64,000 nucleotides of DNA from Ailurus styani (lineage: Eukaryota; Chordata; Mammalia; Carnivora; Ailuridae), in NCBI GenBank assembly GCA_002007465.1, contig LNAC01000102.1:2945386-3009385 (forward strand), written 5' to 3'. The notes below the pieces were generated by a model. That model saw only the letters and a program-made list of their open reading frames with translations. It was not told where the DNA came from and made no database searches. The position numbers and the translations under genes were made by a program. Below are positions 47,835 to 57,392 of the stretch, one piece after another (within the stretch, counting starts at the first letter, position 1; each line of letters begins with the position of its first letter).

Positions 47835-47874
47835 TCCCTCTCTGTCTCTGTCTCTGTCTCTGTCTCGGTCTCTT
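47835..47874 (+). repeat. (TCTCTG)n short tandem repeat
   Basis: About five to six units of tctctg with one tctcgg variant. Confidence 0.9.
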
Positions 47875-48000
47875 TCCTTTCTCTCACCTCTGATAGTCTC
47901 GATCTTTGCATAAATATTTTAGGAGTTGGCCAAAGTCGTAATGGAAATATTTCGCAGGTTTTTAGAACTTATGTTCTGTAGTTTCAGCTTGTATGGTGCA

Positions 48001-48029
48001 AATACTTTCTTCTGTGAAAAGAAAGTATT
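48001..48029. repeat. Perfect 11-bp inverted repeat
   Basis: aatactttctt (48001-48011) and aagaaagtatt (48019-48029) around a 7-base loop. No gene context. Confidence 0.85.
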
Positions 48030-48347
48030 CTTTTAAATACTCCCCCATGTTTCCTGCCTCCCCCATATTCCCTGCCTTAGTAGTATTGAAGTGAATCAGT
48101 ATTGAAGCACTACAGGTCAGAAAATACCCTCAGGCAAGCACCAGTATAAATATGGGGTCCACCTGCTATGCCTTCCTTCCCTCAAGAATCATAGTTTAGT
48201 GTTCGTTACTGTATAGTGCCTCCAGAGAGTTATTTATTTTGAAGCTTTTACATCTTTTGATTTTGTTCAGCTTATTTTTAGGTACTTAGGGGTGGAGGGT
48301 AAGTTTGTCATGCCTGGAACCAAAAGAACCATAGTCATTTCATTACC

Positions 48348-48470
48348 CTAAAATATTTATTGCAAGAATGAATTAGCTTCTAGGAATCCAGTTATGTGTA
48401 AAATAACAGTTTCTGCTTTCAAGACCTTATGTTTTCATAGAAGTTTCAGACAACTGGAGAGATATAGCCT
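48348..48470 (-). mobile_element. Possible L2 3' end (antisense)
   Basis: aaaatatttattgcaagaat followed by ggaatccagttatgtg vaguely fits the antisense L2 terminus. Weak. Confidence 0.32.
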
Positions 48471-49465
48471 TTTGTGTCTGGCAAGGATTTTGAAAGTTCA
48501 TAAAGCACTCCAGAAATTGACTAAAAAAAATCGTTAAAGCTTCATGTATCTTAGATTTCCTTTTCCACAATTCTCCACAGAATTGCTCTGGCAACAGGAT
48601 GTAGTTAAGATATATAGCTCTAAATTTCTGGCATACATTATCAGTCTCTGAAGTTGGTCATTAAAATATTGATAAAAACTTCAAAAAGAACATTCTTTCT
48701 TTATTAAAAATAAGACATATATTTCATTGTGTTTTGTGCCTTTATTTTGATATACTTTTTGAGATTTATGACCATAAAATGACATAGTTCTTTTGGAAGA
48801 GAAAGGTAGAGGGAAGGAACTTGTCAAGGTATCTCAGGCTGCCTAAATATTTAATAAGAAACAAACACATTACACATTTATATGTGGATAAATACTAAAT
48901 AATAGAAATTTTTTTCAATAAGCAACTAAAGTTAGTATTTCTTTCCATATCAAGGAGTTAGTATTTTCTAAAACCTTCCATTATATCTGCACTTGTTTTA
49001 GTCAGTTAATACAGTTTGAATCAGACAGTATGGAGTATTCTGGTTATAAGCAAGGAGATTTTAAATGCCTTTTAAGACAGTTGTATTTACTATCCTAGAA
49101 TTTGGTGAGTAACACAAGAACCTTTTTTTTTACTAATAATATTTCCCATTTAAAGTTTGAATAAATTTCTCACAAATTAACAGAATTATAGTTATGTCCA
49201 TGTTCTTCATTATGTGTTTTAATATCCCAAATTATTTTGAATAAATTGTATTAATGCTTCTGGTGTTTTTCTGTGGGAAAAGACTTACTACAGATCAACA
49301 ATTTCTGGTTCAGAAAGTATGCAAAAGCTTAAAAAAAACAAGAGCACTGCAGTTAATTTAATGTGTATATGGTTTTACTGCGGACGTGCTGATTTGGTTA
49401 TCGCTTGTGGGGCTTTTACCGTGTATCTTAGAAGTACTTAGAAGGTCTTTGTTCTCCTGACTTTT
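48471..49465. other. Unassigned AT-rich sequence
   Basis: No gene or repeat recognised. Confidence 0.45.
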
Positions 49466-49483
49466 AGAAAATATATGATCTGT

Positions 49484-49704
49484 GGGGCACCTGGGTGTTT
49501 CACTTGGTTAAGTGCCCTACTCCTGATTTCAGATCAGGTCATGATCTCAGGGTTGTGGAATGAGCCCTGCCTTGGCCCCCATGCTTAGCAGGGAGTCTCC
49601 TTGAGATTGTCTCCCCCTCCCTCTGCCCATCCCTGCACATGCTTGCACACACTCACACTCTGCTATCTCTCCCTAAAATAAATAAATAAATCTTAAAAAT
49701 ATAA
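49484..49704 (+). mobile_element. CAN SINE (older)
   Basis: Head ggggcacctgggtgtttcac, caggtcatgatctcagggtt, body and an aataaataaataaatcttaa tail. 18-bp TSD with two transitions: agaaaatatatgatctgt (49466-49483) and agaaaacatatgacctgt (49705-49722). Confidence 0.93.
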
Positions 49705-49923
49705 AGAAAACATATGACCTGTGATAGAAGACTGAGGCTATCACTAAAGCAAATCAATAAGGATCTTTCCGTTTTCTGTACCTACCTGAAAGATTAGTAT
49801 GAGAAGCAAGATACCAGTGAGGGTTTCTCAGCCTCTGCACTGCTGACAATTTGGGTGTGACAATTATTGTCATGATGGGCTATCCTAAGCATTGCTGAGT
49901 GTTTAGTAGCACCCCTGACTTCT

Positions 49924-50656
49924 TCCCATAGGACTTTTTTTTTTNNNNNNNNNNNNNNNNNNNNNNNNNNNNNNNNNNNNNNNNNNNNNNNNNNNNNNNN
50001 NNNNNNNNNNNNNNNNNNNNNNNNNNNNNNNNNNNNNNNNNNNNNNNNNNNNNNNNNNNNNNNNNNNNNNNNNNNNNNNNNNNNNNNNNNNNNNNNNNNN
50101 NNNNNNNNNNNNNNNNNNNNNNNNNNNNNNNNNNNNNNNNNNNNNNNNNNNNNNNNNNNNNNNNNNCCCTGCCCCTCAAGTTCCTCATATCAGAGAGATC
50201 ATATGATAATTGTCTTTCTCTGATTGACTTATTTCGCTCAGCATAATACCCTCCAATTCCATCCATGTCGTTGCGAACGGCAAGATTTCATTTCTTTTGA
50301 TAGCTGCATAGTATTCCATTGTATATATATACCACATCTTCTTTATCCATTCATCTGTTGATGGACATCTAGGTTCTTTCCATAGTTTGGCTATTGTGGA
50401 CATTGCTGCTATAAACATTCGGGTGCACGTGCCCCTGAGGATCACTACCTTTGTGTCTTTAGGATAAATACCCAGTAGTGCAATTGCTGGGTTGTAGGGT
50501 AGCTCCATTTTCAACTTTTTGAGGAATCTCCATACTGTTTTCCAGAGTGGCTGCACCAGCTTGCATTCCCACCAACAGTGTAGGAGGGTTCCCCTTTCTC
50601 TGCAACCTTGCCAACATCTGTCGTTTCCTAACTTGTTGATTTTAGCCATTCTGACT
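49924..50656 (-). mobile_element. Young 5'-truncated L1 (ORF2 C-terminus and 3' UTR)
   Basis: Bounded by a 15-bp TSD gcacccctgacttct at 49909-49923 and 50657-50671, both inside MER20. On the minus strand the ORF2 C-terminal frame runs from about 50656 to 50185 without a stop, keeping the WKEPRCPSTDEW and MWYIYTMEYYAAIKRNE motifs and ending in MISLI. The upstream part of the 215-codon ORF (50657-50832) is MER20 and flank, not L1. The 3' UTR is lost in the N gap. An A-tail (T run) is at 49935-49944. Too truncated to move. Confidence 0.92.
49945..50166. other. Assembly gap, 222 N
   Basis: Falls exactly where the guanine-rich carnivoran L1 3' UTR should be. An odd length rather than a round placeholder, so probably an estimated gap. 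Confidence 0.99.
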
Positions 50657-50896
50657 GCACCCCTGACTTCTACACGCCAGCAGTTTATTTCCACCCAGGC
50701 ATGACAACCAAAATTGTGTCCAGTCATTGCTAAATATGAGGTGGCTACAAAATTGCCTTTAGTTAGAAACCACTGTGCTAAAGGAAATAACTTACTTCCT
50801 ACTAGAGAAAACATTGGGGAATATATGTCCATAGCAGCAGAATGTAGAGCAGAAATGGCATAGAATAATGCTAGGAACAGAACAAAACAATAACTA

Positions 50897-51090
50897 ATGA
50901 ATGTAATGTTTGCTGTGTGCTAGGCATCGCTATAAGACTTTTGCCTAGATGAAGTTATGTAGAATTCTCTACAAAGTTATTAGTTAGGTATTAGTCTCTG
51001 CATTTTACAGATGAGGAAACAGGAATAAAAATTTAATTGCCCAAGGCCAAATGACGCGTAAGTGGCTTTACTCCTAAGAAGCATATTTCC
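50897..51090 (-). mobile_element. MIR (antisense)
   Basis: tttgctgtgtgctaggcatc, ctctgcattttacagatgag, gaaacaggaataaaaatt and cccaaggccaaatgacgcgt match antisense MIR. Confidence 0.8.
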
Positions 51091-51142
51091 AGCTTAAGCA
51101 CTTTTTTTGTTTTTAAATACACTTTTACTTAGAATAGTTTTA

Positions 51143-51358
51143 TTTTTCTTTTATTTTTTTTAAAGATTTTACTTATTTATTAGAGAGAGAGAGAGAGAGA
51201 GAGCACACTCAAGGGGAGAAGCAGGCAGAGCAGGCAGAGCAAGAGAAGCAGTCTCCCCGCTGAGCAAGGAGACCCATGAGGCTCTCAATCCCAGGACCCT
51301 GGAATCGTGACCTGAGCAGAAGGCAGATGCTTAATGGACTGAACCACCCAGGCATCCC
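51143..51358 (-). mobile_element. CAN SINE
   Basis: Antisense copy with an (AG)n body and head ctgaaccacccaggcatccc. TSD tagaatagt at 51130-51138 and 51359-51367. Confidence 0.92.
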
Positions 51359-52254
51359 TAGAATAGTCTTAGATTTACAGGAAAGTTGCAGTGATAGAGC
51401 AAAGAGTTCCCACATGTCTTATACCCAATTTTTCCTATTGTTTCCCCTATTTTACATTAGTACAGCACATTTGTCCAAGTAATGAATAAATATGGGTACA
51501 TCGTGATGAACAATATTGCATATATTATTCAAATTTCCTTAGTTTTTACCTAATGTCCTCTTTCTCTTCCAGAATCTCAACCAGGATGCCACATTGCATT
51601 TAGTCATTGTATCTTCTTATTTTAGGCTTCTGTAAAGTATGACAGTTTCTCAGTTTTGAGGCATACTGGTTGGGTATTTTGTAGAATATCCATTAACTGG
51701 GGTTTGCTTGATATTTTTTTTCATGAGTATACTGGGCTCATGGACTTTGGAGATGAAGAGCATAGAGGTAAACTGACCTTCACATCACATTATATCAAGA
51801 GTACATATCATCTATGTGAATGACCACTGCTGATGTTAATCTTGCTCATTTGGTTGAAATAGTTTGTCAGGTTTCTGTAAAGTTTCTCTTTGTTTGATTA
51901 GTTAAGTTACTCTTTCTTAAGTGTAAAATTACTTTTTATCACCCTCCTTTTCATTCAGTACCTTTGGAAAGAGGTCACTATGTGAAATCTGAAATTGAAG
52001 AGTGAGAAGCTATGCTCTATCATAAATTTCTGTAATTTATATACATAAATTACTTGAAATTTTACTGCATGTGAAATTTGTTTAATTTTTTTTCAATCAT
52101 CTAGTTATATTAGCATGGACTCATGGTATTTATCTATACTTTGGGTTACAACCCAGTACTATTTTATTTTTTACTCAAATATTTCCAGCTTTGGTAATTG
52201 AAAATTCTTTCAGTTGTGTCCTTTATCCCTTTTCCCTTTGACACACTCTCAACA

Positions 52255-52257
<3 letters not shown>

Positions 52258-52301
<44 letters not shown>
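52258..52301 (+). repeat. (GT)n microsatellite
   Basis: About 22 uninterrupted GT units within the old L1. Confidence 0.97.
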
Positions 52302-52303
<2 letters not shown>

Positions 52304-52918
52304 GCGTCTCCTTAATTTCTGGCATAATAAGATGTTCGATGTTCTTCTAGTATATTCCCTGTCTCATCCCTAGAATCAACCATCTCTTAGTCAGTTTCGC
52401 TGGAGAATGATATCAGAAAGCAAGATCTAGGTATGGGGTATACCTTTGCTTCTGGGCTCTCTCAGCTAACAGAGCAAGGGAATACATGTGTGTACAATAA
52501 CACGGGTATATACACATATCTACAAACATCTCTATATGTATCCATCTGTATTTATATTAAGCTTAACAATAGTTCACATTAACATCTTCAAATCTAGTTC
52601 ATTACCTCATGAAGAATTCAAGCTTTCTCCCCTTTATTATCTATAACCTCCTACTCCAACAGTGGGAAACCCGATTCCCACTATCCTCCATCCATTTACT
52701 TCATTGCTCAATACAATCATAGATATATAACAGTATCAGAATTTTAGTGTGTACTCCTGAGAGAAAGCATTTATCAACCAGAGTACAATTCTTATGTGAA
52801 GTTTCTTTTGTCTTTGGCCATATAGTTTCTACTCATCTCGAAAATTACTTAAATAAGCAACTTTTCCTTCACTATCTACAGTAAATTTATTTTGTATGTT
52901 TGAAGTACAGTTAGATTC

Positions 52919-53117
52919 CTTTTTTTTAAGATTTTATTTATTTGACAGAGAGATAGAGAGAGCCAGAGCATACAAGCAAGGGGAGTGGCAGAGGGAGAAG
53001 GAGAAGCAGACTCCCCGCTGAGCAGGGAGCCCAGCACTGGGCTAGATCTCAGGACCCTGGGATCATGACTTGAGCCAAAGGCAGAAGCTCAAATAACTGA
53101 GTCATCCAGGCACCGCA
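52919..53117 (-). mobile_element. CAN SINE
   Basis: Antisense copy: ttaagattttatttatttga, gggatcatgacttgagccaa, and a mutated head gagtcatccaggcaccgc. Short flank match tagattc at 52912-52918 and 53120-53126. Confidence 0.9.
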
Positions 53118-53214
53118 AGTAGATTCTTTTTCTGCATCTCATCCTGGGATCCTAGTTGCCTCAGTGATTTTTTAGTTTTCATACATTAAGATTCACTCTG
53201 TGTGATGTAACATT

Positions 53215-53258
53215 CTATGCATTTTAATAAATCATCATGCATTTATCAAAATGCATAG
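53215..53258. repeat. 18-bp inverted repeat with one mismatch
   Basis: Left arm 53215-53232 begins ctatgcatttt; right arm 53241-53258 ends aaaatgcatag; 8-base loop. Lies inside old antisense L1 sequence. Confidence 0.82.
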
Positions 53259-54109
53259 TGACATATCTACCATCACAGTATCATATACAATAGTTTTAAA
53301 ATATTTTTTACCAATTCAAACCTTCTCTCTCCCCTGAGAGAGAACCACATAGACCAGGCAACCACTGGTCTATTTATCATGTCTATAGTTTTACTTTTCC
53401 TGGAATCTTATATAAATGGAATACAATATATAACATTTTCAGCATGGCTTCTTTCACTCAGAATTATTCCTTTAAGGTCAGTCCAAATATTTGCATGATT
53501 TCTTAGTTCATTTCTTTTCATAGCTGAATAGTACCTCATTGTATGGATGTGTTTATCAATTTATCCAAATTCACATAGACTCTGAGACTTCCATTAGGAA
53601 GTTTTATAGTTTGCATCTTACAATTAAGTCTATAATCCATTTTGAGTTAATTTTGTATAAAATAAAACTCCATGTCTAAGTTCATTTTTCTGCGTATAGA
53701 CATCTAATAATTTCAATACCATTTATTGAAAAAAATATGCTTTCTCTATTGAAGTGTCTTTGTATCTTTCTTGAAATAAGTTGACTATATTTGTGTGAGT
53801 CTGTTTCCGGGCCATCTTTATTTTCCATTGATTTATGTATTTATTCTTCACCAGTACCACTCTCTTTTGCATAAGGAAGCTTTATAGAAAGAAGTGATAT
53901 TGGATAATGTTGGTTTTCTAGCTTTGTTCTTTTTCAGTATAGTTTCCAGTTCTTTTCCAATATAGCTATTCTATATTCTTTGTGGTTCCATATAAAGTTT
54001 AGAATCAGGGTTTTGATATCTACCAAAAAAAAAAACCAACAGGAGTTTTATTTGGAATTGCGTTGTATCTTTGTATCTATTAATCAAGTTGGGGAGAATT
54101 GACATTTTA

Positions 54110-54394
54110 AAAATACTGAATCTATGAACACCATCTCTCCAATTATTTATATCTTTGATTTTTTTTCTCAGTGTTTCTTTTTTAAATATTTTTTTTTTTT
54201 AAGATTTTATTTATTTATTTCACAGAGGGAGAGAGATCACAAGGAGGCAGAGAGGCAGGCAGAGAGAGAGAGGGGGGAGCAGGCTCCCCGCTGAGCAGGG
54301 AGCCCGATGCGGGCCTCGATCCCAGNAAAATACTGAATCTATGAACACCATCTCTCCAATTATTTATATCTTTGATTTTTTTTCTCAGTGTTTC
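54110..54394. other. Unmerged haplotypes around a SINE, joined by one N
   Basis: The 68 bases at 54110-54177 recur identically at 54327-54394, directly after the N at 54326. After copy 1 comes a SINE; after copy 2 comes the uninterrupted old L1 (atagctttccatat). The N therefore joins a SINE-bearing version to a SINE-free version of one locus. Confidence 0.88.
54178..54325 (-). mobile_element. CAN SINE (young), cut off by the N
   Basis: T-rich tail side, then tcacagagggagagagatca and gatgcgggcctcgatcccag, where it stops at the N. The roughly 60-base head is absent. The same variant as the SINE at 28401. Confidence 0.95.
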
Positions 54395-54690
54395 ATAGCT
54401 TTCCATATAAAGGTATTATATATTTGTAAGATTTAGCCCTAAATACTTGATTTTATTAGAGGTTATAGTAAATGATACGTTTTAATTTTTTTAATTCCAA
54501 TTGATCATGGCTGCTATATATGAAAGTAATGGGCTTTGCACATTAACCTTATGTCCTGTGACCTTGCTATTTGTTTATTAGTTCAAGTGGGTGATTTTTA
54601 TTTTTGTAAATTGTTCAGTGTTTTACATAGATGATCATAGCATTTGAATAAGGGTAATTTTTCTATGAGCATAGTCTGTCAGCTAAATAC

Positions 54691-56125
54691 CAGATTTCTA
54701 ATTCTCTGATTGGCTAGAGTCAAAGGCCATGGGAGGCTAATAGTTCTAGACAGTGTTCTTTAGTCTCGTTAGGTGAGTTTTAAAGTGTTAAAGCTTCTTA
54801 TTTTGAGCTCTAAGCTTTTGAGTGGAAATCGATTTGTCTTAGAGCTCTAGTGTGCACTTGAATCAACATAAAGCAAAGAATTACAGGTAAAATACAACAT
54901 GAATGAACAAAAAATCATGGCTCCCTTTTTCGGTTCTGCTATCCAAAATGCAGGTAATCCTGTCTCATAATTTTAGTCTTTCTAGGAAAAGTGGTACACA
55001 ATCCCAACTTACCTTCTATAATAATTGCATTAGATATTGAATGAAGTCAAATACAGAAAAAAAAATCTGAGAATTACTAAGAACTAACATGAAGTGTCAC
55101 ATAAATCGTTAAGTGTCATCTTTATTGTTACTTGGAAAGGAAAGCTTATTATTAGAAGATGTTCTTCAAAATTTGACCAAATAAAGACCAGGGCTGAGCT
55201 AATAGATGAAATGAAATTAAATCTGATGTGTAGACTAATTACTCTTTTCTACTATAAGTAACTTAGCCAATTGACAGGTCATAAATAAGATTAGTCTAGC
55301 AAAGAAACAAGATAACCAGAGGGGAACAAGGGCCAGTATCAGCCTTTGGGAATAAACATATTTAGGAACCACAGAATAATTAACACATTATAAACTATTC
55401 TTCAACTCAAGTGTTTAAGTGAAAATACTTTTTTAAAAGTTAAATTTTTTCTTTTTCTTTTTAAAATTAGAGTTATTGGTAAAGTCAAATGACAAAAAAA
55501 GCATTGCTTCTCTTCTTATTTTACTTCAGTAGCAATACAGTTGCTAACAGAGACCAAAATGACTTCAACACAACTTTCATATGCAAAAACATTTTCATGG
55601 CTCTTGGGTCCTGTAGCCAGATAAAAGATGTGAATATGTTAGTTATATTGGATAGAGAAACTATAAAGACTGAAGAGAGTGATTAAAAGATTTCTCTGAA
55701 AAGGTCTTGCTGAGCTGTGTCTTTACTCCTCAGGCCAGTAAAGGTGAGTGTGAGTGGGTGTACTGTATAAGTCTTGTGATGGGGGTGCCCATGTGACACA
55801 TTAGAAAAATATGAAATATGATTTCCATAGTTGGGATATTGAGAAGACTGGCAAGAAAGAAAACCAATGTTGTCTGTGGCCACAATATAGAGGTAACTGC
55901 ACTGTGATTAGCCTTTGAAACAAGATTGAAGATTGATGAACAGATTGGATCAAACATTTTAATCTCTGGAGTGGGTTGTATTTGCAACCAATTGACAATA
56001 TGTGTGTTCATTACCTAAAAGACAATAGAGAAGTCATAAGCCTCTTGGAGTTTTTATCCAATTATAGGTGAAGGTTATTCCATAAAAATAACTTTTTAAA
56101 GTCTTGTTCACTTTCTTTTCTTTTC
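54691..56125. other. Unassigned sequence
   Basis: No repeat family or gene recognised. Three overlapping minus-strand ORFs at 55683-56011 (65-93 codons) have no domain. Confidence 0.42.
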
Positions 56126-56129
56126 TTTT

Positions 56130-56310
56130 CTTTTTTAAGATTTTATCTATTTGGCACAGAGAGAGAGAACACAAGCAGGTGGAGTGGCAGAGAGAGGGAA
56201 AGGGAGAAGCAGGCTCCCAGTTGAGCAGAGAGCCCAACACGGGGCTTGATCCCAGTACCCTGGGATCATGACCTGAGCCGAAGGCAGACACTTAAATGAC
56301 AGAACCACTA
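56130..56310 (-). mobile_element. CAN SINE missing its 5' head
   Basis: TTTTC-rich tail side, agattttatctatttggcac, gggatcatgacctgagccga, then ends at gacagaaccacta. The last few bases of the tRNA head are absent and the flank switches to L1 sequence. Confidence 0.88.
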
Positions 56311-56314
56311 GTAC

Positions 56315-56412
56315 GATTCAAACCCAAAACAAACAAATGACCCAATTAAAAAATGGGCAGAAAAAATTAATAGACATTTCTCCGAAGATGACATACAGAT
56401 GGCCCATAAGAA
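56315..56412 (+). mobile_element. L1 ORF2 fragment (sense)
   Basis: aaaaaatgggcagaaaaaat, atagacatttctccgaagat and gacatacagatggccc match a conserved sense ORF2 stretch. Only about 100 bases, directly against the truncated SINE head. Confidence 0.72.
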
Positions 56413-56466
56413 TAACTTGTAAAGGGCAATGGATGACAATATAAGTTTAAAAAAATAAATGTATGA

Positions 56467-56597
56467 GATCTTTCTTTCTTCCTCTCTTCCTCTCTTTCTC
56501 TTTTTCTTCCTTTCTTCCTTCCTTCCTTCCTTCCTTTCTTTCTTTCTTTTTCTTTTCTTCCTCCCTCCCTTCCTTCCTTCCTTCCTTTCTTTGTTTT
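56467..56597 (+). repeat. (CTTT)n / (CCTT)n mixed tract
   Basis: About 130 bases of TTCC/TTTC repeats with interruptions. Produces spurious Lys/Glu-rich and Phe/Leu/Ser ORFs on the two strands. Confidence 0.95.
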
Positions 56598-57186
56598 ACA
56601 TCACTGTTCAACATAAAGTTATAAATATTTGTTGGAAATATACAAATTTTATATTTAAAATATAACAAATTTTATAATTTAAGTCAGTTAAATAAAAATT
56701 AAGTTTTATTTTTCAATTGACATTATAATTTTGAAGATGTCTTGCTACTTTGTATGATTTAGCTCTAAGGTGATGATCCCCTTTACCCAAATACGAGTTA
56801 TTAAAATATGATACAGGAATTTATTTATAATTCACCTACTAGAAACAATAAGAAGCAGTGAGGGAAATAGATTCTCTTCATACACATGAAAAAAATTGAT
56901 TAACATTGGAGCTATGTCTTCATCTTAGAGTGTATAATAGTCTAGGAATGATAAGCACAATCACTCCTATTGTAGACACTAAGAGTATCACAAATGCTCC
57001 AAAAACTGAGAGTCACTTTATAATTAGAGAAAGATAAAATGGTGATCATTCATAAGGACTGACATAATAAAAGAGAGAACAAAAAGAACAAAACTGAGCA
57101 TCCAATAACAAGTAATTCTAAAGAAGGATAAAATAACAGCAGGACAATGCTAGTATAAAAGCCCTTCTGATGAGATCAGTCTTCAA

Positions 57187-57190
<4 letters not shown>
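56598..57190. other. Unassigned AT-rich sequence
   Basis: No gene or repeat recognised. Confidence 0.45.
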
Positions 57191-57232
<42 letters not shown>

Positions 57233-57392
57233 TGAGAGAGAGAGCATGGAGGGCACGGGCAGAGGAAGAGGGAGAGAGAATCTCAAGCAGACTCCCTGCT
57301 GAGTGAGGAGCTTTATTCCATGACCCTGAGATCATGACCTGAGACAAAATCAAGAGTTGGATACTTAACCAACTGCGTCGTCCAGGTTCCCC
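57191..57392 (-). mobile_element. CAN SINE (older) with TTTA tail
   Basis: An expanded (TTTA)10 tail side at 57191-57232, then gagatcatgacctgagacaa, caagagttggatacttaacc and a mutated head gtcgtccaggttcccct. Confidence 0.92.

Larger units (their letters stand above)
47010..48347. other. Unassigned sequence, probably an old interspersed repeat in part
   Basis: The region 47400-47640 (e.g. gttggctgctttagtgagat) has the feel of an old repeat that I cannot name. Short ORFs at 47601-47913 are featureless. Contains a TCTCTG run and a hairpin, listed separately. Confidence 0.4.
49824..50781 (-). mobile_element. MER20-type hAT element, split by an L1
   Basis: Left half gtgagggtttctcagcctct, gcactgctgacaatttgggt up to 49923. 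Right half from about 50672: ggcatgacaaccaaaattgt, gtccagtcattgctaaat and a degraded gaaaccactgtgct terminus. This is reverse-complement MER20 in register, with the L1 in between. Confidence 0.78.
51110..54690 (-). mobile_element. Long old L1 (antisense), broken by SINEs
   Basis: Starts with antisense 3' UTR (tcttagatttacaggaaagt, ccttagtttttacctaatgt, cagtttctcagttttgaggc). It passes the ORF2 end (tagctgaatagtacctcatt) and reaches the RT region (ggtccatctt-like, caggagttttatttggaatt, tgtatctattaatcaagttg). Three SINEs and a GT tract interrupt it; 52100-53300 is only loosely assignable. Confidence 0.7.

Noticed and set aside
49880..50832. 215-codon and 128-codon minus-strand ORFs as a gene
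   Set aside because: The first is the C-terminal end of L1 ORF2 run together with MER20 and flanking sequence. The second reads through 222 N. Neither is a host gene.
55683..56011. Three overlapping minus-strand ORFs
   Set aside because: Short, in competing frames, no domain and no supporting context.
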